Positions 1 through 8,107 are shown, counted from the stretch's first letter. The stretch is DNA of 37,694 nt from CAZNLH01 sp964573995 (GCA_964573995.1 CAZNLH010000024.1:1-37694), one strand, 5' to 3'. A program made the numbers and translations. Notes: a model not told the origin generated them from the letters alone.

Positions 1-5
1 TAAGG

Positions 6-78
6 CGACCCCAGGGGGAGTCGAACCCCCGTTGCAGGATCGAAAATCCTGAGTCCTGGACCACTGGACGATGGGGTC
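6..78 (-). tRNA. tRNA-Glu (UUC)
   Basis: Read on the minus strand, a 7-bp acceptor stem (GACCCCA with TGGGGTC at 7-13 and 72-78) closes a cloverleaf. The anticodon stem CAGGA/TCCTG holds the loop TTTTCGA, so the anticodon is TTC (Glu). The T arm GGGGG-TTCGACT-CCCCC is canonical. The discriminator base is at position 6, and the bases that follow do not spell CCA, so CCA must be added after transcription. The gene reads out of the left edge of the window. Confidence 0.97.
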
Positions 79-165
79 TCTTTGTTCATCGGGAGGCAGA
101 AATCTAACCTGTCTCGGCAGGGGTGTCAAGGGAGACCGGGGGGATCGAGGCAAGATCCGGCTTGG

Positions 166-194
166 TTGACAAGTTATATGTCGTGTGTTATGAT
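166..194 (+). promoter_or_regulatory. Sigma70-type promoter of the glutamate-cysteine ligase gene
   Basis: TTGACA at 166-171 is followed after exactly 17 bp by TATGAT at 189-194. Transcription would begin near 201, which rules out in-frame start codons upstream and supports the ATG at 243. Confidence 0.75.
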
Positions 195-242
195 GACATA
201 TCAAAGGGCAAGATCACCTTTACTCCGAAGGGAGTGATTCCG

Positions 243-1367
243 ATGGCGATTACCTTCAATTCATCGCCTAAACCGACCATTGGTGTCGAACTCGAGATCC
301 AGATCATCGACCCTGAAACGGGGGGCCTGGTCTGCGGAGCGCCCAAGATACTCGAGAGGTACCCCGGAGAAAAATGGATCAAGCCGGAACTGCTGGAGTC
401 CACCATCGAGATCAACACCGGCATCTGCGATACGGCGGATGAAGTTAGGAAGGACCTCGCCGGGAGGTTGGTCGACCTGCAGAAGACATGTGAGGATCTC
501 GGCTACGTCCTTGCGATGGCGGGAACGCATCCATTCTCGGTCTGGTCCGAGCAGTCCATTACCCCCAACGAACGTTACCAAAAGTTGGTTGATCGGGTCC
601 AGTGGCCTGCGAGGAGGCTCCTTATATTCGGCCTGCACGTTCACGTGGGCGTGGAAAGCGGCGAAAAGGCGATTGCAATATTCAACTCCCTGTCGAGTTT
701 CCTGCCCCATCTCCTTGCGCTGTCCGCGAGTTCTCCGTATTGGATGGGTGAGGACACCGGCATGGCATCGGCGAGGGTCAAGGTCTTCGAGACACTGCCG
801 ACCGCGGGACTTCCCTACAGGCTGATCAACTGGGCAGAGTTCACCAGGTTCATGAAGACATTGATAGGGGCCGGAGCCATTTCCAGTATAAGGGAAGTCT
901 GGTGGGACCTCAGGCCACATCCCGGCTTCGGCACTGTGGAACTCAGGGTGTGCGACGGGCTTCCGACGCTAACCGAGGTGGTCTCCATCGCCGCCTTTAT
1001 CCAGGCCCTGGTAGTCTGGCTGGGTGAACAGTACGACGAGGGGATCTACCTGCCCACACCCCGCCACTGGATAGTCCGCGAGAACAAGTGGCGGGCTGCA
1101 CGATGGTCCACGGACGCGAGGATCATAGTGGATGAAAACGGTGGACAAAGGCTCCTAACGGAGGACATTGAAGAACTCCTCACAAAATTACTGCCAGTGG
1201 CAAGGGAATTGCGGGGTGAAAAAGAGATCCTGGGCATCAGGGACATCGTTCGCCATGGCCCGAGTTTCACGAGACAGCGAAGGGTCTTCAAGCAGACCGG
1301 CAGCATGAAGAGCATAGTCGAGTCACTGGTTACCGAAATGAGAGAGGACAGGCCTACAGCGATATGA
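243..1367 (+). CDS. Carboxylate-amine ligase, GCS2 family (YbdK/EgtA-like glutamate-cysteine ligase)
   Basis: This 374-residue protein matches the GCS2 family in length and motifs. It has the N-terminal GVELEIQ strand carrying the metal-binding glutamates, the HVHVGVESGEKA motif near residue 180, and a later ELRVCDGLPT segment. Family members form gamma-glutamyl amides from glutamate and an amine such as cysteine, using ATP in the cytoplasm. The exact substrate cannot be read from sequence. The ATG at 243 is preferred over upstream in-frame codons because AAGGGAG sits 8 nt before it and a promoter lies at 166-194. The stop overlaps the start of the M20 amidohydrolase by 4 nt (ATGA), so the two are translationally coupled. 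A gamma-glutamyltranspeptidase lies convergently just downstream, so synthesis and breakdown of gamma-glutamyl compounds are encoded side by side. Confidence 0.88.
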   Translation: MAITFNSSPKPTIGVELEIQIIDPETGGLVCGAPKILERYPGEKWIKPELLESTIEINTGICDTADEVRKDLAGRLVDLQKTCEDLGYVLAMAGTHPFSVWSEQSITPNERYQKLVDRVQWPARRLLIFGLHVHVGVESGEKAIAIFNSLSSFLPHLLALSASSPYWMGEDTGMASARVKVFETLPTAGLPYRLINWAEFTRFMKTLIGAGAISSIREVWWDLRPHPGFGTVELRVCDGLPTLTEVVSIAAFIQALVVWLGEQYDEGIYLPTPRHWIVRENKWRAARWSTDARIIVDENGGQRLLTEDIEELLTKLLPVARELRGEKEILGIRDIVRHGPSFTRQRRVFKQTGSMKSIVESLVTEMREDRPTAI

Positions 1368-2563
1368 AAGAAATGACTGAAAAGGCGACCACAACGGACA
1401 TGATCAATGATACAGTCGATGAACTGAAGCCCATGTTGATCGACGTCAGGCGTCATCTCCACAGGAACCCTGAATTGAGCCGCAATGAATTCCACAGCAC
1501 CGCCTACCTGTCGTCCATCCTGGAGGATGAGGGAATGGCAACCACCAAGTGGGACGATCTCACCGGGCTCGTTGTAGACATCCATGGGCGGCGCGAGGAA
1601 CCCACCATAGCGCTCCGTTGTGAAATAGACGCCATCGGCGTCGAAGAAAAGAAGAAGGTCCCATACGCCTCCCGGGTCCCCAACGTCATGCACGCGTGCG
1701 GGCACGACGCCCATTCCGCCATATCCCTCGGCACAGCCATTGCCTGCTACCGGTTGCGATCACACATAAACGGTTGCATCCGGGTCGTCTTTCAGCCGGC
1801 CGAGGAGGTTGTGCCGGGGGGGGCACTGGACTTGATCAAGAAAAAGGTGATGAAAGGGGTCTGTGCCATTGTAGGCTTCCACGCCGATCCATACCTCAAG
1901 GTCGGCAAGGTCGGACTCAAGACCGGGGCGCTCACGGCCGGGGCAGACATCTTCGAGATAATTATAATCGGCAAGAGCGGCCACACGGCAAGGCCTCACC
2001 ATGCCAGGGATACAATCCTCTGCGCCGCCAAGGTCATCGATTCGCTCCATCAATTGATCGAGAGGGAGATAGATCCTCGCGAACCGTTTGTAATCACGAT
2101 CGGCAAGATCAACAGCGGGACCTCTCCCAACGTCATCCCCGAGACTGCAGAGATGTCCGGTACCGTCCGGATGCTCTCCCGAGAGACCCGCGAACGAATG
2201 CCCAAATTGATCGAGCGGGTCGTCCGGGGCATCACCGAGAGCATGGGTACGAGGTACAAGTTCATATATCACATCGGCTCCCCACCCGTGATAAATGATT
2301 CGGGACTGATACAATTGGCGGAGAGAGTCGTGAGCGAGGGCTTCGGGGAAGAACGAATCGTGCGGATGGAACAGTCCATGGGCGGCGAAGACTTCTCCTG
2401 GTACCTGGAACACGCGCCCGGGGCCATGATACGGATCGGTGTGACGACGGATGGCAGGGGACCTTCCCTACACTCAAACACCTTCGACATCGATGAGAGC
2501 GTCATCCCCTTCGGTACAAACTTCTTCTGCAGATTACTCCTTGCCTATCTCGACGGCAAATGA
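1364..2563 (+). CDS. M20 family amidohydrolase (N-acyl amino acid / IAA-amino acid hydrolase type)
   Basis: This 399-residue zinc amidohydrolase belongs to the M20D group. Visible motifs in order are RRHLHRNPEL (about 29-38), MHACGHDAH (109-117, metal ligands), QPAEEV (144-149, catalytic and metal glutamates), GFHADP (171-176), a lid-domain segment GKSGHTARPH, SMGGEDFSWY and the final LHSNTFD histidine ligand. All expected catalytic residues are present. Such enzymes remove acyl groups from N-acylated amino acids or cleave amino acid conjugates; the natural substrate is unknown. The ATG overlaps the stop of the upstream ligase, giving a two-gene operon, and there is no strong independent ribosome site. 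The pairing hints that the amidohydrolase acts on a product related to the ligase, which is inference. Confidence 0.9.
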   Translation: MKEMTEKATTTDMINDTVDELKPMLIDVRRHLHRNPELSRNEFHSTAYLSSILEDEGMATTKWDDLTGLVVDIHGRREEPTIALRCEIDAIGVEEKKKVPYASRVPNVMHACGHDAHSAISLGTAIACYRLRSHINGCIRVVFQPAEEVVPGGALDLIKKKVMKGVCAIVGFHADPYLKVGKVGLKTGALTAGADIFEIIIIGKSGHTARPHHARDTILCAAKVIDSLHQLIEREIDPREPFVITIGKINSGTSPNVIPETAEMSGTVRMLSRETRERMPKLIERVVRGITESMGTRYKFIYHIGSPPVINDSGLIQLAERVVSEGFGEERIVRMEQSMGGEDFSWYLEHAPGAMIRIGVTTDGRGPSLHSNTFDIDESVIPFGTNFFCRLLLAYLDGK

Positions 2564-2679
2564 AATCTTGCAGTGAACCAGAGGCGGCCCGCACACCGGA
2601 AAGCGCCAGGACCTGCACGACGATCCAACCAAGGTCCCGGCCACCCTAACCCATCTACCCTGGCCCCCATTGCCCTCCA

Positions 2680-4401
2680 TCAATAACCCCTTGCCGCACC
2701 GATTCCCCTCGGGTCCGCCATACCGTAGATCACGCCCCCCGGCAAGACCATGATACCGCTCACGCACCCGATGCCCGACTCAAGCACTTCCGTCTTGTAG
2801 CCGTATTCCTCCAGTTTGCGTCGCACGGCTTCGTGCACCCCCTCCTCCACATAAAGGACGTCCGGCAGCCACTGGTGGTGGATTCGGGGTGCCTCCACGG
2901 CCTTGTCCAGAGGCATACCGTGGTCGATCACGTTGACCGCCACCTGCAGGACCGAGGTAATAATCTTCGGCCCTCCCCTCGACCCCAGGACAAGGTACGG
3001 CTTGCCGTCCTTCAGGATGATCGTCGGACTCATGCTGCTCAATGGACGCTTGCCCGGTTCTATGGAATTGGCCTCGGAGCCGACGAGGCCGAAATCGTTT
3101 GGTACACCCGGCATCGCGCTGAAATCGTCCATCTCATCGTTCAAGATGATACCCGTCCCGGGGACAGTGATCCCCGACCCAAACCAGAGGTTGATCGTCT
3201 GGGTGAGTGACACCACATTCTCATCCCTGTCAATCACACACAGGTGACTCGTTCCGCCTCGGCCGCCGGCAGGCCTTCTTGTGTGATCGTCATTCTCATC
3301 CTTCGTTTGCCTATCGCCCATCCTATCCCTCAATCGCCTTGCATACTCCTTCGATATCAGTTTTTCGACGGGGACATCCACGTAGTCGGCATCTCCAAGA
3401 TACTTGGCACGATCCTCAAATGCGAGCGACATCGCATCCGCCAGGCGCCTGTAAGTTACGGCATCTCCGCGAGGGGACGCCGAGACATCGAACCCCTCCA
3501 GTAGGTTCAGGATCTCGACGAGGTGGACCCCGCCGGAACTTGGCGGAGGCATGGACAGTATCTCGAATCCACGGTATGTTCCCCTTATGGGGCTTCTTAA
3601 GACAGGGGAATATGCCGCGAGGTCATCCAGCGTGATAAGGCCCCCCGCCTCTTTCATGTACGCAGCAATCGACTGGGCTATCTCTCCCCGATAAAATACG
3701 CCTATGCCGCCTTCCCCAATCTTCCCATACGTCTCCGCAAGGTCCTTCTGGAGGAGTCGGTACCCGACCGGCAGGGGCCTCTCGAGGTCGTTCAGATAGA
3801 TCGATGCCGTCTCGGGAAAACGCGTCAACAAGCCAAGTTTTTCTTCCAGGACGTGGTGGAAAAATGGATCTATCTCAACCCCGGCCTCGGTAATACGAAT
3901 TGAAGGGGCAATCACGTCCTTCAAGGACATCGTCCCGTATTTTTCGAGAGCGAGTTCGAGCCCGGCGAGAGTCCCAGGCACCCCCACGGCGAGCGGACCC
4001 GCTGTGCTCAACCCTGGGACGACCCCGTGGTCACGCTGGTACATATCCCTCTTGGCCGCCATCGGGGCCTTTTCACGGGCATCGATGGCCACCGTCTCGC
4101 CCGTGTCCGCCATCCTGATGACTATGAAACTGCCGCCCCCGACACCACTATGGTAAGGTTCCACCACGCCGAGAGCAAAGGCGGTGGCCACGGCGGCATC
4201 CACGGCGTTCCCCCCCGACTGGAGGATTGATCGTCCAACCTCCGAGGCCATGGGGTGCTGAGAGACCACCATCCCGGACCGGCCCTCCTCAAGCGAACTG
4301 CCGCAACCGGACGACAGGGCCGCCGCCAGGCACAGGATGGCAAAGGCACCCCATGGGAGACCAAATTTATCCTTGCAAAGATGTCCTTGGAAATTCCTCA
4401 T
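2680..4401 (-). CDS. ggt: Gamma-glutamyltranspeptidase, exported
   Basis: The 573-residue precursor carries an N-terminal hydrophobic signal ending in LSSGC (Cys33), a lipobox-like site although the leucine is at -4. The N-terminal nucleophile hydrolase signature is present: SGGNAVDAAVATAFALGVVE early, and GGRGGTSHLCVIDRDEN near the middle, where Thr384 would be the autoprocessing nucleophile, followed by DEMDDFS and PLSSMSPTI (oxyanion serines). The enzyme hydrolyses or transfers gamma-glutamyl groups from glutathione-like peptides in the periplasm. I chose ATG 4401 over GTG 4416 because AAGGAG ends 5 nt before it. It follows the cyclophilin gene by 21 nt in the same direction, so the two are probably cotranscribed. 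The length is normal for the family and no defect is seen. Confidence 0.93.
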   Translation of the reverse strand: MRNFQGHLCKDKFGLPWGAFAILCLAAALSSGCGSSLEEGRSGMVVSQHPMASEVGRSILQSGGNAVDAAVATAFALGVVEPYHSGVGGGSFIVIRMADTGETVAIDAREKAPMAAKRDMYQRDHGVVPGLSTAGPLAVGVPGTLAGLELALEKYGTMSLKDVIAPSIRITEAGVEIDPFFHHVLEEKLGLLTRFPETASIYLNDLERPLPVGYRLLQKDLAETYGKIGEGGIGVFYRGEIAQSIAAYMKEAGGLITLDDLAAYSPVLRSPIRGTYRGFEILSMPPPSSGGVHLVEILNLLEGFDVSASPRGDAVTYRRLADAMSLAFEDRAKYLGDADYVDVPVEKLISKEYARRLRDRMGDRQTKDENDDHTRRPAGGRGGTSHLCVIDRDENVVSLTQTINLWFGSGITVPGTGIILNDEMDDFSAMPGVPNDFGLVGSEANSIEPGKRPLSSMSPTIILKDGKPYLVLGSRGGPKIITSVLQVAVNVIDHGMPLDKAVEAPRIHHQWLPDVLYVEEGVHEAVRRKLEEYGYKTEVLESGIGCVSGIMVLPGGVIYGMADPRGIGAARGY

Positions 4402-4422
4402 CGAGGCTCCTTCCACAACGTC

Positions 4423-4995
4423 TTAGTCGGCCCGGCGTTCCACTATCCGGACGTTACGTATCACAACCTTTTTTATGGGGACCCCGGTCGAGTCAAGGGG
4501 ACTCGCGGCGATCCTGTCTACCACGTCCATGCCCTCGATCACCTCCCCAAAGATCGTAAACAATCCATCGAGGCGCGGAAGGTCCCTGAGACAAATGAAA
4601 AATTGACTCCCTGAACTGTCGAGTTCGCGGCCCCTCGCCATGGATACGGTCCCCCTCCGGTGCTTTAGGTGACTGATCTCCGCTCTCAGGGTGTATCCCG
4701 GTCCTCCGAGCCCATCGTTGCACGGGTCGTCATCCCTGGTGTTGGGGTCTCCCCCCTGGATGAAATCTCCCGCAACTATCCTATGAAAGTAGGTGCCGTT
4801 ATAAAACCCGCTACGGGAGAGCACCTTGAAGTTCTCAACATGGCGGGGGGCATCCTTTTCGTAAAAGCGAATGGCTATATTTCCCACATCGGTTTCGAGC
4901 ACCGCTATCTCATTGGTTCGACGTTCACAAGCGGGGCCGGCGCTCAGGAGTGCAAAAAAGAGTGAGGTGAGAATGAGACATTGCATATTGTCCAT
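4423..4995 (-). CDS. Peptidyl-prolyl cis-trans isomerase, cyclophilin type, exported
   Basis: This is a 190-residue protein with a short signal peptide (hydrophobic residues 5-20, then Cys23), followed by a complete bacterial cyclophilin domain. Diagnostic segments are NFKVLSRSGFYNGTYFHRIV with the catalytic arginine, DFIQGGDP, GTVSMARG, SGSQFFICL and LDGLFTIFGEVIEGMDVVD. It catalyses proline isomerisation during folding, most likely outside the cytoplasm. Two ATGs (4995 and 4986) are possible; GGGG lies 6 nt before the first, which I use. The site around Cys23 (GPAC) is a poor lipobox, so it may be simply secreted. It is followed 21 nt later by ggt. Confidence 0.93.
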   Translation of the reverse strand: MDNMQCLILTSLFFALLSAGPACERRTNEIAVLETDVGNIAIRFYEKDAPRHVENFKVLSRSGFYNGTYFHRIVAGDFIQGGDPNTRDDDPCNDGLGGPGYTLRAEISHLKHRRGTVSMARGRELDSSGSQFFICLRDLPRLDGLFTIFGEVIEGMDVVDRIAASPLDSTGVPIKKVVIRNVRIVERRAD

Positions 4996-5021
4996 ATTTT
5001 TCCCCGCGCAGATATAATAAT

Positions 5022-5051
5022 CCCCCGATCACCGTTCGGCAAGATCGGGGG
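5022..5051 (-). terminator. Hairpin downstream of the cold-shock gene, possible terminator
   Basis: A perfect 9-bp inverted repeat (CCCCCGATC at 5022-5030, GATCGGGGG at 5043-5051) with a 12-nt loop starts 12 nt after the csp stop. The minus-strand continuation ATTATTATAT is T-rich but not a clean U tract, so termination may be partial. Confidence 0.45.
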
Positions 5052-5063
5052 ACTATCATGGGG

Positions 5064-5423
5064 CTATTCTTCCATTACCCCTTCATCCCGGCTGTCTCCT
5101 TCTCCCAGCGTATCCTTCTCCATCATGTCGAGGGGTTCGGTCTGGGAATATGGCTCCCTGATCTCACCCTGACCGTCAATGTCCGGGGCCTGATCCCCCT
5201 GCGTCTCAGTCTCCCCGCCGGCATCCCTCACGTTCGTGGCCTGTCTCCCCTTCTCCGCATCCACGACCTCGAATTCGACCACCTGTCCCTTGGTCAGCGT
5301 TCGGAAGCCGTCCGCCTGAATGGCAGTGTAGTGAACGAAGATGTCTCCCGACCCATCATCCAGTTCGATGAAACCATAGCCCTTCTTATCATCGAACCAC
5401 TTCACCTTACCCTTTGTGACCAT
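5064..5423 (-). CDS. Cold-shock domain protein with acidic C-terminal extension
   Basis: The first ~67 residues are a standard CspA-type OB fold: KGKVKWFDDKKGYGFI contains RNP1 and DIFVHYTAI contains RNP2, the aromatic nucleic-acid-binding patches. Such proteins bind single-stranded RNA and DNA and melt RNA secondary structure. The protein is 119 residues, much longer than the usual 65-75, because of a ~52-residue hydrophilic, Glu/Asp/Gly-rich tail ending in two glutamates. The tail is probably disordered. AGGAGGTGA stands 10 nt upstream of the ATG. The gene has its own promoter (5570-5598) and a ~140-nt untranslated leader, the arrangement known from cold-inducible csp genes. Confidence 0.93.
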   Translation of the reverse strand: MVTKGKVKWFDDKKGYGFIELDDGSGDIFVHYTAIQADGFRTLTKGQVVEFEVVDAEKGRQATNVRDAGGETETQGDQAPDIDGQGEIREPYSQTEPLDMMEKDTLGEGDSRDEGVMEE

Positions 5424-5563
5424 CTGTTGAACTCACCTCCTCGTGTAAGGAAAGAAGAAGCAGAAGCAGAGGTGAGCAAGCATAACAACCCACTCCCTAT
5501 CTCCTGTATACGGATAGAATACAGGATCATTCCCTCAGAGACTCCTTCACCTCGTGCAGAACC
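5424..5563 (-). promoter_or_regulatory. Long csp 5' leader with a hairpin
   Basis: About 140 nt separate the predicted transcription start near 5563 from the csp ATG. The leader contains a perfect 8-bp hairpin (5502-5509 with 5519-5526, 9-nt loop). Long structured leaders that refold in the cold are established for cspA-type genes; that this one does so is inference. Confidence 0.5.
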
Positions 5564-5569
5564 AAGATT

Positions 5570-5598
5570 ATAATACCATATTTTAATAAATTAATCAA
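5570..5598 (-). promoter_or_regulatory. Sigma70-type promoter of csp
   Basis: On the minus strand TTGATT (5593-5598), a 17-bp A/T-rich spacer, then TATTAT (5570-5575). The surrounding ~60 bp is far more A/T-rich than neighbouring coding DNA. Confidence 0.7.
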
Positions 5599-5686
5599 GC
5601 GAAAATTAGAGAAAATTCTTGTTGGTCTATCCAGACCCTTCTCCTCTTAGGTCTCCGTCCCCTATACGAAGGAGTTCGATTTGCCC

Positions 5687-6685
5687 CTACCCTTCAACCT
5701 TGAGGGTTACGATCTGGTGCCCACGCAGGTCCCCCTTCTCAATCCCTTCGTCCTTTATCCTGAACATCGTGCCGTTCTCTGTGCCTGCCGGGACCTTCAG
5801 TATCACCCGCCTCCCCCACGCAGTCCGTATCGGCTTCTTCACACCACGCCGGGCCTCCTCCCTGCTTATCTGCACCTCGCAATGTATATCCATACCGTCA
5901 CGTTTGAAGAACGGGTGATCGGTGACCCTCAAATTTACCTGGATTCCGTCAATTCCCGGGTTTTCGGCCGGATCCACCAGTTCTCTCAGCAAGAATCTCG
6001 AACCGTCCTCCACGCCCACCGGAATTTCCACGGTAATCTTCCTGTCCTTCCGGTCTTTACCAGTACCCTGGCACCTATTGCAACGCCTGCGAATCAGCGC
6101 CCCCCTGCCGTTACAAACAGGACACAATTCCTTGTCAGGTTCAGCGGCGTTCGCCTTGAAAATAATGCCCTGTCCTTTACAACGGGGACAATTGGTCTTG
6201 TCCCTCCGTGACCTGGCCCCGGTCCCGTTGCACTTTTCACAGGTCTCTTCAAAGAGTACCGTCATGGTCTGCCGGCCACCCTGTACGGCCTTCTCGAAGG
6301 AGACATCGAGTTCCACGATCCGATCGACCTTTGGCGTGCCAGCCCTATGTCGTTCGACCCACCGATCACCGTCATCCTCGGCCTTCTCATCCCACGACCC
6401 ATTATCCCTGGCCTCGCCATCACCCGGCTGATAAGTACCGGAGACCCCAGGCGATATCACGTTCATCTGGTCGTATTTTTTCCTCCGCTCCGAGTCGATT
6501 AGGACCTCATAGGCCTCCGTGATCTCATTGAACCTTTCCTGGGCCGCGGTTTCGTCGCTCCCCCGGTAGGCATCCGGGTGACAACTCTTCGCCAGCCGCC
6601 TGTATGCCCTCTTGATCGCCTCCGCGTTCGCATCCGTTTCGACCCCGAGGACCCTGTAAAAATCCTTCACTCCCATTTTAATCAC
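5687..6685 (-). CDS. dnaJ: Chaperone DnaJ, type I with zinc fingers but no Gly/Phe region
   Basis: This is a 332-residue Hsp40 co-chaperone that stimulates DnaK ATPase and delivers unfolded clients. The J domain spans residues ~5-75 with HPD in SCHPDAY. Four CxxCxGxG zinc repeats follow: CEKCNGTG, CPRCKGQG, CPVCNGRG and CNRCQGTG. The C-terminal beta-sandwich domains come after. The usual glycine/phenylalanine linker after the J domain is missing; instead ~50 residues are acidic and lack GF repeats. The protein is about 40 residues shorter than E. coli DnaJ. The GTG at 6685 has AAGGA 5 nt upstream, while the ATG at 6676 has no well-spaced site, so I use GTG with reservation. Its start overlaps the grpE stop, implying translational coupling. 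No dnaK is in the window. Confidence 0.93.
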   Translation of the reverse strand: MIKMGVKDFYRVLGVETDANAEAIKRAYRRLAKSCHPDAYRGSDETAAQERFNEITEAYEVLIDSERRKKYDQMNVISPGVSGTYQPGDGEARDNGSWDEKAEDDGDRWVERHRAGTPKVDRIVELDVSFEKAVQGGRQTMTVLFEETCEKCNGTGARSRRDKTNCPRCKGQGIIFKANAAEPDKELCPVCNGRGALIRRRCNRCQGTGKDRKDRKITVEIPVGVEDGSRFLLRELVDPAENPGIDGIQVNLRVTDHPFFKRDGMDIHCEVQISREEARRGVKKPIRTAWGRRVILKVPAGTENGTMFRIKDEGIEKGDLRGHQIVTLKVEG

Positions 6686-7343
6686 TTCGATCCTTCAGCA
6701 CATCGCCACCCTCATCCCCCTCACCATTACCTTCACCCTTATAACGGAGGACCTTCACCCGTGCCGGCCTCAGCAACGTACCATTGAACAAATAACCCTC
6801 CACCATGACTTCATCCACGATGTTATCCCTTGCAGGGTCATCCACCTCCTGTATGAGGAGCGCTTCATGGAAGTTTGGGTCGAACGGCTTTCCCAGCGCA
6901 TCTATCCGCTCAAAACCCTCCTCTCTCAAGATCGACATCAACTTCTTGGCCGTCAGGCGTACCCCTTCGAGGAGTTGACGGGCATCCGTCTTATCATCAT
7001 CCCACTCGTCTATCCTGCGCATATCATCGATGAAAGGGAGCAGCGTCGTGATAAAGTCCCTCTTCGCCATTGACCACAATTCTACGCGCTCTTTCTGCAC
7101 GCGCTTCCGATAGTTCTCGAACTCCGCCTGCAAGCGCTTGATGCGATCCACCATCTCTGTCGTCTTATCCGATTCTTCCTTCACCTTTTCACCTTCAGCG
7201 GTTACCTCCCCAATACTTGCTGAACCTGCCTCCACCCCATCTTCAAGCACGGCCCTCGAGGAGGAGCGCCTTTCCTTGTACCGTATCTCTTCGGCCTGTT
7301 CACGCTTTTTCCCTGTTTTTTTCGATTTCCTCTTGCTTGACAT
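6678..7343 (-). CDS. grpE: Nucleotide exchange factor GrpE
   Basis: This 221-residue protein exchanges ADP for ATP on DnaK. It has a charged, low-complexity N-terminus of ~60 residues rich in Lys and Glu, then a long coiled coil (MVDRIKRLQAEFENYRKRVQ onwards), and the C-terminal beta-wing signature with PFDPNFHEALL, DNIVDEVMVEGYLFNGTLLR and ARVKV. The ATG at 7343 is chosen because GAGG lies 8 nt upstream; ATG 7349 and GTG 7350-7352 are too close to it. dnaJ overlaps its 3' end. The short acidic tail after the beta-wing (GEGNGEGDEGGD) is unusual but probably harmless. HrcA and DnaK, often neighbours, are absent here. Confidence 0.94.
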   Translation of the reverse strand: MSSKRKSKKTGKKREQAEEIRYKERRSSSRAVLEDGVEAGSASIGEVTAEGEKVKEESDKTTEMVDRIKRLQAEFENYRKRVQKERVELWSMAKRDFITTLLPFIDDMRRIDEWDDDKTDARQLLEGVRLTAKKLMSILREEGFERIDALGKPFDPNFHEALLIQEVDDPARDNIVDEVMVEGYLFNGTLLRPARVKVLRYKGEGNGEGDEGGDVLKDRSD

Positions 7344-7398
7344 GTCCATCACCTCACGATGCTGCCTGATGATTAGATGGTCTTACCTCGGGTATAAT

Positions 7399-7427
7399 AA
7401 GATACAATAACAATCACTTATACGCAA
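7399..7427 (-). promoter_or_regulatory. Possible promoter of grpE-dnaJ
   Basis: Minus-strand TTGCGT (7422-7427), 17 bp, TATCTT (7399-7404) in an A/T-rich island between dcd and grpE. The match is moderate. I saw no CIRCE repeat and no sigma32-like pair here. Confidence 0.35.
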
Positions 7428-7475
7428 TTGATATGCCAGAGGGCGGGATCAACGGGAGAGGTTTGTGGAGCGGTA

Positions 7476-8033
7476 TCATACCCTGGGTGGAGTCACCTCC
7501 TTTTGAGCCTGGTACTTACCTCCTTTATCCGCGTACGATTTCTCGCAGGTCGTCTCGGCCCTTAGAAATACGACCTGGGCGATCCCCTCGTTGGCATATA
7601 CCGTGGCGGGTAACGGGGCGTGGTTGGCTATCTGAACGGTGGCATAGCCCTCCCACTCGGGCTCGAAAGGAGTGACGTGAACAGATACCCCGCAGCGGGC
7701 ATACGTTGACTTTCCAACACAGAGCGTCAGGACATCACGAGGTATCCTGAAATACTCCACCGATCTCCCGAGGATGAATCCGCCGGGGGGGACCAGGCAC
7801 CGTTGTCCATGAAAAGACTCGAGGGCCCCTTCCGGCAATCCCTTTGGATCGACAACCCCTAAGCAGCCCTCCGCCTGAAAGATGATGAACTCTTCCGACA
7901 GCCTCATATCATAGCCATAGGAAGAGAGTCCCCATGAGATCACCCTATCACGACGCCCCCCCTCATCGAAGGGTGTTATCAGGCCATGTCTCAAGGCCAT
8001 CTCCCTTATCCACGTATCCGGTAAGACACCCAT
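7476..8033 (-). CDS. dcd: dCTP deaminase family protein with Glu-to-Gln at the catalytic position
   Basis: This 185-residue protein has the usual length and motifs of dCTP deaminases that convert dCTP to dUTP for dTMP synthesis. GKSTYARCG (107-115) contains the serine and arginine of the phosphate and active site. EPEWEGY, YANEGIAQVVFL and YADKGGKYQAQ (C-terminal lid) are all well conserved. In the family the strand after WEG reads TLEF-x-N and its glutamate (E138 in E. coli) activates water; here it reads TVQIAN, with Gln134 encoded by CAG at 7632-7634. Activity is therefore in doubt. The gene sits 74 nt after a class II ribonucleotide reductase, which fits deoxynucleotide metabolism. AGGA lies about 10 nt before the ATG. 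Confidence 0.9.
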   Translation of the reverse strand: MGVLPDTWIREMALRHGLITPFDEGGRRDRVISWGLSSYGYDMRLSEEFIIFQAEGCLGVVDPKGLPEGALESFHGQRCLVPPGGFILGRSVEYFRIPRDVLTLCVGKSTYARCGVSVHVTPFEPEWEGYATVQIANHAPLPATVYANEGIAQVVFLRAETTCEKSYADKGGKYQAQKEVTPPRV

Positions 8034-8107
8034 CTCTTATAGTCCTTTCCCTGCTTCGTGCACCTGAACGCCTTCACCTCCCCTGCAGGCCCCCGCTCCC
8101 AATGGGA

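Noticed and set aside
123..242. Upstream N-terminal extension of the glutamate-cysteine ligase
   Set aside because: It would begin before the promoter at 166-194. The ATG at 243 has a well-spaced AAGGGAG and matches the family N-terminus.
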